64,000 nt of DNA, taken from positions 58,910,516 through 58,974,515 of the forward strand of contig CM037783.1 in assembly GCA_021229015.1 (NCBI GenBank), read 5' to 3'. A program made the translations under genes and the position numbers. This document shows, one piece after another, positions 13,376 to 26,288 of this stretch. This DNA is from Solen grandis. Its lineage: Eukaryota > Mollusca > Bivalvia > Adapedonta > Solenidae. Within the stretch, counting starts at the first letter, position 1; the number at the start of each line of letters is the position of its first letter. Under the pieces are notes generated by a model. It had not been told where the DNA came from and did no database searches. It saw only the letters and a program-made list of their open reading frames with translations.

Positions 13376-14656
13376 CATTTGGCTGAAGTGATTAGCAATT
13401 CTAGCAACATTTTTATATGCCATGCAGATTTTACTACATTGTAATGATGGATTCTATTTTTTGTACTTGCTTTGAAGACTCTTTTAATTTGTATTTACAT
13501 ATAGATGTTAAATCTGTTCCTTTTATCTCAGATGTAAATCCATTTTTAATGCAAATTTTCCCATCATTATTTTTGATATGTCTGATAAATGCAGCAGTGT
13601 CACATAATGTAATTTTAGTCATTTTCTAGATTTATGTGATAGTGTTCATCTTCCAAATATTATTTATCAAACATAATTTGGTGTATGTTATGTGGTTGTT
13701 ATTGAGATTTTAATTCTGCCAGTTGCAACTATGAAAATGTAATTATTTATGATTAAACTTAACCTAATTTTTACTTTTATCATTTTTCATTTGTGCCATT
13801 TCATTTAAGATTTCTAATCATACAGCCTACCTAAATAACAAGACATCTCTTTCAATATTTTGTAACAGATTGAATGACTGTTATTGGATTCATCCGTCAT
13901 ATTATAAGTTTATAATTTCAAGATTTATTAAATCAATTATTTCATAATTTTGGATGTAATCATCATTACTAAAATACAAGAAATTTTATTTATTTCAATG
14001 AAATATATCACTTAGTATTTTTGAAAACTAATTTTTTTTGTTGTATTCCCTTAAAATGAACACTGCTATTAAGTACTTAAAAATTTTTGACAACAAACTG
14101 AAAAATACATGCAAAGTCCTTATCGCTCATGGTCATTGTTTACTGAAAATCTAAAACTCTGACTAAAATGATACCAACATTGGCAGAACCTCTCTTTCTA
14201 TCATTCCAATCAGCAAGTTTAATCTTTTCAGTAAACAATGACAACTCACAAAGGTTCCAAATATATAAAATCTCAAGTAACATTAAAAGGAAACATGTTA
14301 AATCCATCTATGCAAAATAAATGTTATACAATAATTTGAAAAAGAAAAAAAAATGCAATAGTGTCTATATAGTAGTGCCAGTGTCATGCTTAAATATTGG
14401 GAGGAAATTGTGATCAAATATATCTACATAAACATTGAAACCAGTTCCTGAAAGTATTTTCTCCTCACTCAAAGCTATTGTCCATTTCCATATTTAAAAT
14501 TTGCTCTTATTCATGCTTATGGATTGAAGAGTGAGAAATACTGGTGAAAGTTAACTTCACAATGGCTTAGTTAAAGGATAACCCTATACAGAGAATGGAA
14601 GGTCGATTCAGTTTATCAGATCATATTTTTTCACAACAGTCACAGAAATTCGTCTC
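13376..14656. other. ATG14 3' flank and spacer
   Basis: AT-rich sequence after the ATG14 stop, probably the 3' UTR followed by the tail-to-tail spacer to MBIP. Several AATAAA/ATTAAA-like strings occur and the cleavage site cannot be chosen. No gene is seen. Confidence 0.4.
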
Positions 14657-15688
14657 CTTTTTAGCTCACCTGAGCACTTGTGCTCGGGTGAGCTTTTGTG
14701 ATTGCCTTTTGTCCGTCGTCGTCCGTCATCAACAATTGCTTGTGAACACTCTAGAGGCCACAGTTTTGGCCCAATCTTCATGAAACTTGGTCAGGATGTT
14801 TGTCTACATGATATCTCGGATGAGTTCGAAATTGGGTCATGTGGGGTCAAAAACTAGGTCACTAGGTCAAATCTTAGAAAAACCTTGTGAACACTCTACA
14901 GGCCACAGTTTTGGCCCAATCTTCAGAAACTTGTCAGGATGTTTGTCTACATGATATCTCGGATGAGTTCGAAATTGGGTCATGTGGGGTCAAAAACTAG
15001 GTCACCAGGTCTAAATCTTAGAAAAACCTTGTGAACACTATACAGCCATAGTTTTGGCCCAATCTTCATAAAATTTGGTCAGGATGTTTGTCTACATGAT
15101 ATCTCAGGATGAGTTTGAAAATAGGTCACATGGGGTCAATAACTAGGTCACTAGGCAAATCTTAGAAAAACCTTGGAACACTCTAAGGCCACAGTTTTAG
15201 CCCAATCTTCATGAAATGGTCAGGATGTTTGTCTACATGATATCTTGGATGAGTTCGAAAATGGGTAATGTGGGGTCAAAAACTAGGTCACCAGGTCAAA
15301 TCTAAGAAAAACCTTGTGAACACTCTACAGGCCACAGTTTTAGCAACCAATCTTCAATACATTTGGTCAGAATGTTAGTATACATGATATCTTGCATGAG
15401 TTTAAAAATTGGGTCATGTGGGATCAAAAACTAGGTCACCAGGTCAAATCTAAGAAAAACCTTGTGAACACTCTAGAGGCCTACATTTTTGTCCCAGTCT
15501 TCATTAAACTTAATATGAATGATGACTGCATGAATTCCCAGTTGAGTGCAAATTCAGGTAGGATCAATATGTAGGTCACTTAGTCAAATGTTAGAAAAAC
15601 ACTTTTAGATGCCAGATTTTTTGTCATTATGCCTAACACAGCCATCTTACTCAGGTGAGCGACACAGGGCCATCTTGGCCCTCTTATT
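14657..15688 (-). mobile_element. Pearl-like element, family B, between ATG14 and MBIP
   Basis: The left end is the hairpin TTTTTAGCTCACCTGAGCAC...GTGCTCGGGTGAGC, followed by GTCCGTCGTCGTCCGTC. The core has about five units of ~140 bp (CCTTGTGAACACTCTACAGG, GTTTGTCTACATGATATCTC, CTAGGTCACCAGGTC). The right end is CAGGTGAGCGACACAGGGCCATCTTGGCCCTCTT. The ends are shared with family A but the core is different. Confidence 0.75.
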
Positions 15689-16475
15689 TAACAAATTGTG
15701 AAAGTGGTCCTTTAGGACCATTGCTGAAGTTAATTACTCTTACAATGAAATCAACCAATATTCTCTGAATGTTTTGTTATATTTGTAACAGTTATGATGG
15801 ATTGTAAGTTGGGATTACTTTATAGTCACTTCTTGACTAAAGGTTTTGACAAACCAGCAATATGACAATCCAGCAGTAGTCTTTTTGGAGATGTATTCAA
15901 AGGAAAGGTGGCAACCATGTGAACATGAATGCACCTTTCCATTTTTTTATGGGGCCTCACCAAATCACAAGAAAAACCATGTTTTACCTTGTGTAAACCA
16001 AGTTAACCATTGACTACCCATTATCCTAGTGTAGCTATAAATCAGTTTGAATACACATGTAAACACCAGAAAGGTCCACTAGTAATTTCTGAGGACAATT
16101 GACTGATTGTCAATTGATGTGTAGCTGGACCACAAAGGAAAGATCATTTTCAGTTATGGCAGTAAAAATGTAAGCCACCTTTGCCTATCGTTATAGGATA
16201 GTTTTCCATTTCTGACTAGGTGAAACTTCCAACAAACAGTATCACAAACATTTGTATTGTGTAATCATGCATCCAACGAGCACATTTAATGTATGTAAAC
16301 ATGGGAACAGCCATTACTTAAAAAAACTATCCAAAAATCATAAACCTGTCCTTATGGAAGTGATTAAATAAAGAAAGCAATAAAAAATAAATGACAGTTT
16401 TTATCTTTTAATAAAAGCAAAATATCATCAATCAATATTAACAGAGATCAAAGGAATCCTCAGTCAGTGAGCAGT
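15689..16475. other. Spacer, probably MBIP 3' UTR at its right end
   Basis: No exon-like stretch and no repeat I can place. The part next to 16476 should be transcribed from the minus strand as the MBIP 3' UTR. Confidence 0.35.
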
Positions 16476-19400
16476 CTATTCTCCAGAAGATTGGTTAATA
16501 AGATAACTTCTCAGACGCTGTATTTTGTTGTCTATCTCTGTAAGGTCATGCTCTGAAATATACAATGACAAAATGGTTAATAATTTATCTATAGTAACGT
16601 TTGTATTGATCATTTAATTCTCAAACTAGACATGACCTGATAGTGTCAGGATATACATCACGTGTATACCGATAATATAATATAAAGAAACAAGGTACAG
16701 AACAGATTACGTACAGTACAGGTAATCTGAACAAATAAACAGCTAGTATTTGTTTCATTCTTTTTTAAAATTTAAGTTTTTGTATTAAGAAACAGATTTT
16801 TAATGTATCAACTGCTCTTGGGTAGTGTTTAATGACACTTCTCAAATTGAGATTTTCCTCAACTCAAAAATTAAAATTTCTGTGTCATTTTATCCCCTTA
16901 ATTATGAACTTTAAAAGATGGTTAATACCATTTACAGTATGAACATTATTATGATAATATTTATGCACAACATCTATTCTTAAAGTCAGTAAATTCCCTC
17001 TTTGTAATGTAGGAGTTGTTGTTCATGCGGGATGGTATATCCATCTAACAATAGGGAGATGCTATCTGCTTAACAATGGTGAAAGTAAAAGACTTTGGTG
17101 GGTAAGTGTGAAATGCAATATACCATCCTGCAAGAATGACAACTCGGATATTATGAAGAGAGAAAGGCCTGAGAAAAGACTTGTTTAAATCAAACTCTGG
17201 TTAATTTTCTCTTTTCGTATTGTCAGAGTTGTTGTTTTTGAGGGATGGTGTATGCCTACCCACTGATTCACTGTCCCACAAGAACGACAACTCCCACATT
17301 ACAAATAGAGGGAATAAGGCAATTCTAAACTTGAGTATTTCCATTTCCTATATCTGAATCTAAAATACAAACTTTAAAGACTGATAAATCAGGACCCAGA
17401 TCAATCTGCAGTGTGATATTGGATATGTTTGTGTTATTGTTCCCCAGTTAAAAATATGATTAAGATTTTGGGGAAAATATTCCCATTCTTATACAGTCTT
17501 AAAATTTAACATTATAGATAAACCAAACTTATTACCCTTTTCAATGACAGTGTTACCTTATCTATGTGGTTGGTAGGTTGTGTGTTTTGAAAAGGTTCCA
17601 TCTTCGGACGTTTTGGCAATGGCTGTAAACATTTATAAAGCATTAATTATTTACAAAAAAAAGTTTTAAACTTTATTCATTTGATATCAATTGGAAAACA
17701 AGATCTTACAACTTGAAATAACCACTCTAATTTACCATCTTACAAACATGACATCTGGGAAGCACTGGAAAGTAAAGTATGTTATCTTTATGCTATTCTG
17801 ACACTGATTTATGAATATTGAAAACATAAAGAAACAAAGATGACCTTTGTGATTACTGTTATAAATATCCCTGTATAAGTGACAGATCATAGTCACCACT
17901 CCGGCTAGTTGTTGTGCTGGAATTTTACCCAGTTTTCAAGATTTTTTGTTTTTGGTTACTCAACAGCACTCGACCACAATCCTCTCAAACACACCGAGGT
18001 GAAAAACAAGCAACTCAAAGATTTCTTACTTAAATCAACAGCATAGAATAAGAAATAACATCAACAAAGGCCATAGCCAATCTCAAAGCATGGATTTTCA
18101 TGTTCAAACCATTTAGCCTTAACTGAGCAAACAAGGCCAGCCTTTAAGTACAGTAATATAGTGTAGATCCATTACTATGTACTCCTTTATAATGTGAATT
18201 CCAATATAACACAATTCATACCATGGAGTCCAAATCATGTATTTGTAAATGTTGTTTTATAATGAAAACACCGTCCAATATAACATGGTTCATAGGTTAG
18301 GAATACAAAACTACTATAAAGAACCTGCGCTTATTCATCATCAATAACAGTATCATTTCTATCACGGATGACTTACGAATCTCCTGAACACTTGTTTACA
18401 AACGTGCTACAAAGATGAAAGGTATCTTATTCCTAACAAGTCATTCAAACAATGAAGTTCTAAATTAAACATTTTTGTTCGAATGACTGATAGAAGCTGC
18501 AACCACAACAATGATTTCTAAAAACTCTATTTCAATATACTGTGTTAATCCATTGCAACACGCTCTTTAATGATGTGGAAAACAGTATAACACTGACCAA
18601 CATTGGGTCCCAAATCTATATTTTTGTTGTCTTTAATTGACTTGTTAATTTGTTTGCTTAAGGGATTCTTGTTGGGGCAAACCAGTCCTGGAACTTTGCC
18701 CGCAAATATGGAATCATAATAATCTGTCTTAACATGAAGGACATGGCTTAAAAAGTAGAAACACATACAAAAAAACAAAAAAAAAACACTGGAGATGTCT
18801 AAACAACCAAGTTTCTAAATACATATTATACATACTGCTGTTGAGAAATACTCTGGTGACAGGGACTCCAGAAACAGAATTCTTTCTTCCAAACTCTTGA
18901 GTCTGTTGTAGAAATCCTTCTTGTTTACACCTATAAATATTGTGTATCATCCATTATTGTCCCATGCTGAAGCAATCTTGTATCATGATGTACCATCCAT
19001 AAGATAATTTATGTACACATCAGAAAAATAATCTATACAAAATTCAAGTGAAATTTTAGCTCACCTTGAGCACTATGTGAGTCTTAGAACCAAGATTGTT
19101 CAAATTATTTAGATCCTTGTTGAAAACATGGTTGCTTTAAAGATTGTCACCAGGTGAGTGAAACAGGGCTCTCAGGGCCATCTGACTACAGTTTGTATTT
19201 CTTCTCAGTTTTCATTCCAATTTTAAATAGGTTTTTGTGACTTTAATTAAAACAGACAGAAAATGATTGATTCAGTACAGGTGATTGATACCCCCATCCT
19301 GTGACCCTAACTAAGCAATTAACTAATGACTGTGTGTCATGAAATTATTTCTTTTAGACATCTGTATGTATCTGGGATTTGACAAAATGTTATAGCACCT

Positions 19401-22400
19401 CATTTGAATCAAAGTATGAAAGATAGGTAAAAAGCAAACCAAAGTAAAAATCCCCCCTCAAATGACATGTTTAAACATACTCTTTATCTTGAGGTGAGAT
19501 TCCATGTTGTGTAATCGTTCCTCTATGCCAATGTCATTGCCAGGCTCTGTTTTGACTGTGCAGCTGTTACTGGCTATGGGGCTCCTCCCAGAGATAACGT
19601 GCATCTGAGGGCCGTACATATTCACAACCCGGCTTACTGCCGATAAACATTACAATTCAACATTCATCAGCCAATATCCAGTATTTCATTAAAATACTAA
19701 CATAATTTTTACTAAAGCATACAAACATAATGTTAACATGATTTAGTTATAGTTACATATTTGTTTATCTGCTACACATTACAAAGATGGAAGCAATCAT
19801 ACTAGTTATTACCCTTGTACTAGAGAAAGTGTCAAAGTTTTACAAAAAAAGAGGGTCAAAATGGCCCTAGATTGCTCACCAGAGTACATTGTATTTAAAA
19901 TGTTTCAAGTCATTTGATTTTACCTAGTTTCTTCCAGCAACAACCAGATTCAAGTTTCAGGTAAGAAAGAATTCTTAATTAAGTCAATCATATGGAGGCC
20001 TCAATTTTCAAGGAATCAAAATGCTTATGCAATTATAGTATGAAACCTTGAGGTAATCATTAGTGCAAATCAAGAATTAGTTCTGAACATTTGTTCAAGA
20101 AGAGAAGAATTTTTCAAATTTTCTATAATATAAAACTAGCTGACCTCGTAGGGGCCTCATTTTTTCAAGGGATCAACTTAATTTTAGCAATTATGGTAGA
20201 CATTCATGAGGTGACCATTTGTGCTAAATGAAATTAATTTCTGATCATTGATTTCACAGAAGAGGAATTTTGAAATATTCTATATAGAGTATTTAGGAAA
20301 CTAGCTGACCCCCTAGGGGCTTCATTTTTCAAGGATCAACTTTATTTTAGCAATTATGGTAGACAGTCATGAGTGACAATTTGTGCTAAATGAAATTTAA
20401 TTCCAATGGCTTCATAGAAGAAGAATTTTTAAATTTTCTATATAGACTATATAAGGAAATTAGGCAGGCCCCTAGGGACCTCATTTTTCAACTATGAGGT
20501 GACCATTTGTGACAAAGGAAATCAAATTCTGACCACTGGTTTCAAAGGAGAAGATTTTTGAAGTTTTAAAAGTAAAATTTCTATTGGTTGCCATGGCAAC
20601 CATAGTTCTGCATGGATCAAGTTTATTTTAGCAGCTTTTGTGGAGGTTTACCCAAGGATGATCCATGCCAAGTTTCATCACTTTCTACAAAGTGGTTTCA
20701 GAGGAGATGTTGTTTAAACCTAATTGTTGATGACGGACAACTGACGACACGACGACGACGCGGACGCAGGGTGATCCTAATAGCTCACCTTGAGTACGAT
20801 GTGCTCTGATGAGCTAAAAAAGACACTGGGCCCACAGACAAGTTACAGAGTTTAAATGCTTTTTTTTACAACACTGGTCTCAATTAAAAAGATATCTTTA
20901 CATCCAACTAATAAAGTGGCTCAGGCCGGTAATCCTGACTTATAGGAACCCACCCTTGTGGCACTTTCAAGATAAACTCATTCCTATTGAAGAATAGGGT
21001 ATATTGCAAACTAAACCCTGAAACTCATGTCTCTCATCAAGTTCAATCCAGTGTACTATTCAGAATAGAGTTGTCCTTCCTATTTAATTGGCAGGAAAAA
21101 GAAACTGATTTATTACTAACCTTTAATGTGACTTTTGCCCCCTGCTCTTGGTACAAACACGGCACAGGTACGGGCACAACCATGGTCCTGCTCTGTGTCT
21201 GTGGAGAGAAAATTTGTCAATAAAATGATTTAAATGAATAGTGCATGTATCAAGGAAATGGCTTGAAATCAAGGACTTCATAAACAAATAAGTGAAATAT
21301 CATCATGCAGACCAAAAAATGATCTTAAAGTGGGTCCAATCTTTGGTGAGGAAATCTCGGTTTGGAAATGGGTTTTACAACAAGAGGGCCAAGATGGCCC
21401 TAGATCGCTCACCTGAGAAAAGTATCATTCATTGCCTGTACAAAACAGATTGCTTTAGAATTAAGATGATGAGGTGAAACAATGTTCAGGAATTTTCTGA
21501 ACCCATCCACAAAAGATATCATCATGACAAACATTCTGCCAAAGTTTGAGGATGATTGGACCAAAAATGTTGCCCTCAGAGTATAAACAAGATTTTTCTA
21601 AGATTTGACCTACTGACCTACATTTCTCCAGCCCGCCCATTTTCAAAGGTTCAGAATCATCAGAAAACAATCTGACCAAGTTTGAGGAAGATTGATAAAA
21701 TGTGCCTTAGTGTGTAAACAAGATTTTTCTAAGATTTGACCTACTGACCTACTTTTTGATCCAACCTGACCCATTTTCGAAAGGGTTCAAGAAATCATCA
21801 AGACAAACATTCTGACCAAGTTTGAGGAAGATTGGATTAAAATTGTAGCCTCTAGTGTGTAAACAAGATTTTTCTAAGATTTGACCTACTGACCTACTTT
21901 TTGATCCAACCTGACCCATTTTCGAAAGGGTTCAAGATATCATCAAGACAAACATTCTGACCAAGTTTGAGGAAGATTGGATCAAAATTGTGGCCTCTAG
22001 TGTGTAAACATCTAAATTGTTGACGGACGACAAGATTTTTCTAAGATTTGACCTACTGACCTACTTTTTGATCCAACCTGACCCATTTTCGAAAGGGTTC
22101 AAGACATCATCAAGACAAACATTCTGACCAAGTTTGGGGAAGATTGGATCAAAATTGTGGCCTCTAGTGTGTAAACAAGATTTTTCTAAGATTTGACCTA
22201 CTGACCTACTTTTTGATCCAACCTGACCCATTTTCGAAAGGGTTCAAGATATCATCAAGACAAACATTCTGACCAAGTTTGAGGAAGATTGGATCAAAAC
22301 TGTGGTCTCTAGTGTGTAAACATCAAAATTGTTGACGGGCGACGGACGACGGCCGACGGACAATCAAGTATCCCAAAAGCTCACCCTGAGCTATGCTCAG

Positions 22401-23030
22401 GTGAGCTAAAAATACAAATCATTATTTCTTTAATTATGAATAAGGGCAAAACAGATCCTCCTCATGAAAAAAACCTCAGCGGTGCAGGGGTGGGGTATAC
22501 TTAATAGACAACCAGTTAGCCCTGTCCACCTGGATTGGCAAGTAAATCTTTCTGGTAATAAATGTTTGTAACCAGAAGAAATCCAAATGAGTCTTGAAGT
22601 AACCTAACAACTGAACCAGTTTTATATACTAGCTGTACACTACTCATCCCAAACTCTGAAATTAGAATACAAAATAAAACATATTCAAACTGGACATTGT
22701 TTTCAGTCTGGTTTTTTAATGGCTTAATATGGTGTAACGTGGCACTTCCACTTCATGGAGAAAACCTGCAGTACTGCATGACATATACTGGGGAAGTGGG
22801 AGAGGGAGTTACCATCAATGGCTGGGTGTATGTTACAGAACTCCTGCAGGTTGTTGGTGTCCACTTCCCGCTGCTTCTGATCCATCAACGCCTGTATTCG
22901 CCTCATTATCTGAAACATGGGTAACACACACAGATGTTTTTTAGGGAGACAAAACATCAAATCAAAGGAAAAGTAAGTAAGATATAACACTACAAGGTCA
23001 CCAGCGTGATTTTTAAAGTAAAATATTGTA

Positions 23031-23072
<42 letters not shown>

Positions 23073-26000
23073 ATACCAGTATACAGTAACTATGGTAAAA
23101 TTTTAGACTTTCAACGCTTGACAAATTTTAGGTAATATCCTTACTATTCTGATATTCATAATATGATATTCCTTATCAAATGTCATCAGTTTGGATTGGC
23201 TCCTAATCATGAAACAAAAGATCTTGACCAACCAGCCATCATTTGCTCATTATACACAGATTCAGTACTTCATAGACACACTGGCAAAATATTTATTTAT
23301 ATTTCAGTAAGACCTCCACAACCTTACTGGAGGAAAAAATATATCTGATAAAGGGTTGGCACCTATTTCTGATGGATTATCATGGTGCACCACAAACTAC
23401 ATGTACTAAGTTAACAATACAAACAACAACCACTCTAAATATCCCTCTACTCTCTGTTGAATCTCTGTCTGCGCTGGTTGTTTTTGTATGAAATCAGTAT
23501 CATAGCAACAACAGATTTTAAGAATATATTTCCCCCTCCTTAAACTTTCATGTGCTATCCAAACAGTATAAATAGTAAGATACACTAATATAGCCAAAAC
23601 TGCCAGTCTTGAAAATTGCATATAGTTTCCTGAAAGTCTTATTAACAGGACTGAAAACATTCCTTTTTTTTCTGGCATCTGAATAAAATGAAAATAAGCA
23701 GTGCTCCTCCCCCCCCCCCCCCCCCACACACACTTATCAGGGCCATTCATAAGTGTCTTCCCCTCTGAAAATTTCTTTAATTCATGCTGTTTTCCCCAAA
23801 ATTGCTATCTACCCCAGTGATTTCTTTTCCACAAATAAGAAAATAGTGCAATTAAGGAAAAGTGTCTCTTGGATGAGGTTGGAATTTGCAATAACTGGAA
23901 TACTAACAACTTGGTCCCCTACCAACAGATACCTTGACATATATGTCATCAATCTACTCATTTAAAATTATCAGAATAGTGGCTCTTATAGAATTAAAAG
24001 AAACAAGTGAGAAGAATGTCCAGCCAAAACCATTAGACCTCACTTCATGAAAGAGTGTGCACTTTTTAGGACATATCTACATATTGGAACCTTCTGACTC
24101 TGTGAAACTTTTTAAAGGTGCCATCTCCTCTAGAACTATGGTGTTTACATTGAGCACAAAATGGTTTTCTGTCACAAACTGTCTGGGACGCATAATGCGT
24201 TGAGTGCCATATTTTACCTTAAGTTCTTAATAGCAGAATGGTAATTGGCACAATAAAGAACAGGAATTTGTATAATTGTCTATAAACTCTACTGAGATCT
24301 CAGTAGAGATTAAATTGTCTACAAAACCCATATTACTCTATTATCTACAAATTAAGCATCTGAAATCCTTTTCAATGCCCAAACCAGTATTCAGCATTTT
24401 AAATACAAACTTACAAATTGATTTGCCTTTTGTGCCTAAAGCAATTTATTGAACATAAATGTACACCAGTCCAGTGACCAGCAAATGTGATGCAAAAATC
24501 GCCAGCACAAGATCTCAGATGAGACTAGCATCACACTGATTATGTAATCAAGTGGTATCCAGTCAAAATGGACCCAAGTAAAAATGGACCCAAGTTGAAA
24601 CGGTGCCAAATTGGTCAAAACGGTCCCAACTGATTGAGAAGATTGGTCAAAACGGCCCCGTATAAACGGACCCATTATTACGAACGTGGGAACAATCAAA
24701 TAATTTAATTAAAGGAACATGTTTAAGGCAAGACAATATTTATTTTAAGTGTGACAAATCAAATATGTTCTTGTGTCTGTACGAAACAGAAAGGTTTTTT
24801 TTATATAATAAGAATTTCTTACATTTAATTTTAGTAATATTTATAAATTTAATGACTTCATGAGTGATATTTATTATAATTTAAATTGGCCATTTCACCA
24901 TTCATATCTCTCATTTTCAATATGAATTATAAAGCATGTGCGTGTGTGTGTGTACATGCGTGTTTGTTCCAAGTTAAACCATCATAATCTTTCTTTCTTT
25001 TTTTTCTCTCTCATTTGAATTGGAATTTATACTGCACGATATATCAAGGTAGGGGAATAGAATATATTTCTGTTTATTCTTTTTTTTTCACTTTTTGATT
25101 TATTTACTTTTTCACTGTTTTCATTTTTTTTCCCGTTTGTATCATTTCCATAATGTTTTTATTATATACATATGCTGCCATCCGCTGCATCCGTCGAAGC
25201 TGATGGCATGATTGTGACGGTACACAGGCCTGCTACAGAACAAGCATGGAGGGTTAGACATACTAACCACACAATGCCTAGTCCAGTTTTCCTATATAAA
25301 TTACGACTCCAACACAACACACACAGTGAGAGTAAACCGTGAAAACAGCGGTTTCTATTGATCTCTCCTAATTAATTACATCATAATTGATAGATTCATA
25401 GCACATTCCCTTTATTTATTCACACTTTTATATCTTCACGTACCTTGTTCTCAACACAATCGCTGACAAGTACACATTATTCCGTAGGGTGGATGTTTGT
25501 ATCAATAATTTAATCATCCCATTAAAACTGACATCTCAATTACCATTTAATTTCAAGTTTCATTTATTTATAAATTTATGAATTCTTCAAAGGATTAAAC
25601 TAATGATCCTTTATTTATCATGAAACATACCGTAGTAGATGTTTGTATCAATAATTTAATCTCATTAAAACAGTTTCATTCATTTACAGATTTATGTTAA
25701 CTTCAAAGAATTTAACTAATCATCCTTTAAATATTATACAATATATTTTACAGGGGTCCGTCTTAACCAAAGTGGCACCGTTTCAAAATGACCATAATTG
25801 CACCGTTTTGACTATTTTGAATATAGATGGGTCCCTTTTGACTTATTTAAGGGTCCATTTTGACCAATTTGGCACCGTTTTAACTTGGGTCCGTTTTGAC
25901 TGGTAACCGATCAAGCATATAAAATAAACCCCTTTTACCTCATCATTTGAAGCTGTAATTTGAATTAAGTGGCTGTCACTTTTGACTTTATTCTCTGACA

Positions 26001-26288
26001 TTTTGTTCTGTTTGCTTTTAAGACCTTCATAGTCATTATAAAGTGAATTTCTTGTTTCTTGTTCAGTATTCCCACACAAAACATCACTATGAGTATCTGT
26101 AATCATGACAAGCTCCTGTCTGTGAGTCAGATTTACTGCAACTTGGAACACTGTCTGTTGGAATGTTTTCACTGTTATCACTTGTGTTCTCAGCCAATGA
26201 AACTCCCACTTCCATGCCCACTTCTTCCATTCTTCTTGTATATTAATTTGAATTACTTGACACTTAAATAATTGCGTTCGACTTATCA
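16476..26288 (-). CDS. MBIP: MBIP (MAP3K12-binding inhibitory protein 1), ATAC complex subunit; 5' end not found
   Basis: Minus-strand exons, 5' to 3': about 26288 (boundary uncertain) to 25939, 22909-22813, 21198-21121, 19636-19481, 18930-18836, 17622-17557 and 16550-16476 (TAG). Their phases join without a break from 25939 onward. MBIP inhibits the kinase MAP3K12 (DLK) and is a scaffold subunit of the GCN5/PCAF-containing ATAC acetyltransferase complex. Conserved blocks in order: RRIQALMDQKQREVDTNNLQEFCN, CARTCAVFVP, KSHIKVSRVVNMYGPQ, VEERL-type helix (IEERLHNMESHLK), leucine-zipper-like YNRLKSLEERILFLESLSPEYF, and a C-terminal LTEIDNKIQRLR helix. The 26288-25939 exon (INIQEEWKKWAWKW...) fits the variable N-terminal half and is less certain. 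No convincing first exon with ATG was seen between 26290 and TBP. The last exon needs the second of two tandem AG acceptors. Confidence 0.87.
16993..17315. mobile_element. Palindromic MITE in the last MBIP intron
   Basis: The left end (ATTCCCTCTTTGTAATGTAG, then GAGTTGTTGTTC) is matched in reverse complement by the right end (GAACGACAACTCCCACATTA, then CAAATAGAGGGAAT). A second inverted pair (GGATGGTATAT and ATACCATCCTGCAAGAATGA) lies inside. The length is about 320 bp with no coding capacity. The superfamily is not assigned. Confidence 0.6.
19054..19186 (-). mobile_element. Minimal pearl-like element
   Basis: Only ~130 bp long. The hairpin-type end (TTTTAGCTCACCTTGAGCAC) is followed almost at once by one core fragment (ACCAAGATTGTTCAAATTAT) and the other end (CACCAGGTGAGTGAAACAGG, then GGGCCATCT). 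It keeps both ends but has almost no core array and no microsatellite. Confidence 0.6.
19843..20820 (+). mobile_element. Pearl-like element, family C, in MBIP intron
   Basis: It starts AAAAAGAGGGTCAAAATGGCCCT with GATTGCTCACC. Core units contain CATTTTTCAAGGATCAACTT, ACTAGCTGACCCCCTAGGGG and GGTGACCATTTGTGCTAAAT. It ends with GTTGCCATGGCAACC, a GACGACACGACGACGACGCGG microsatellite-like tract and the terminal hairpin TAGCTCACCTTGAGTACGATGTGCTCTGATGAGCTAAAAA. Confidence 0.7.
21379..22412 (+). mobile_element. Pearl-like element, family B, in MBIP intron
   Basis: It starts AACAAGAGGGCCAAGATGGCCCT with GATCGCTCACCTGAG. The core has five near-identical units (AAGATTTTTCTAAGATTTGA, CCTACTGACCTACTTTTTGA, CATTCTGACCAAGTTTGAGG). 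A short GTTGACGGACGACAAG copy interrupts the array at about 22018. It ends with GACGGACGACGGCCGACGGAC and the hairpin AGCTCACCCTGAGCTATGCTCAGGTGAGCTAAAA. Confidence 0.75.
23032..23070. repeat. (GT)n microsatellite
   Basis: Uninterrupted TG/GT dinucleotides of about 39 bp in an MBIP intron. Confidence 0.95.
23708..23725. repeat. Poly-C tract
   Basis: A run of about 18 C followed by ACACACAC. Its length may be unreliable in the assembly. Confidence 0.85.
24553..25909. mobile_element. Inverted-repeat element flanked by 6 bp ATCAAG duplication
   Basis: The left end reads TGGTATCCAGTCAAAATGGACCCAAG and the right end, reverse complemented, CGGTTACCAGTCAAAACGGACCCAAG. Both ends carry several copies of a ~16-20 bp motif (variants of GTCAAAACGGACCC and AAACGGTGCCAAATTGGTCA). 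ATCAAG occurs directly outside each end (24547-24552 and 25910-25915), as a target duplication would. The ~1 kb interior has a near-duplicate segment (GATGTTTGTATCAATAATTT at about 25491 and 25638) and no transposase. It lies in the MBIP intron just downstream of the N-terminal exon. Confidence 0.65.

Noticed and set aside
18545..18950. Two overlapping minus-strand open frames as extra MBIP exons
   Set aside because: Only 18836-18930, in a different frame with proper splice sites, matches the MBIP leucine-zipper-like segment. The rest is intron.
23406..23750. 114-codon minus-strand open frame with a hydrophobic stretch and glycine run
   Set aside because: The glycines come from the poly-C tract. 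There is no splice-consistent link to MBIP exons and no family resemblance.
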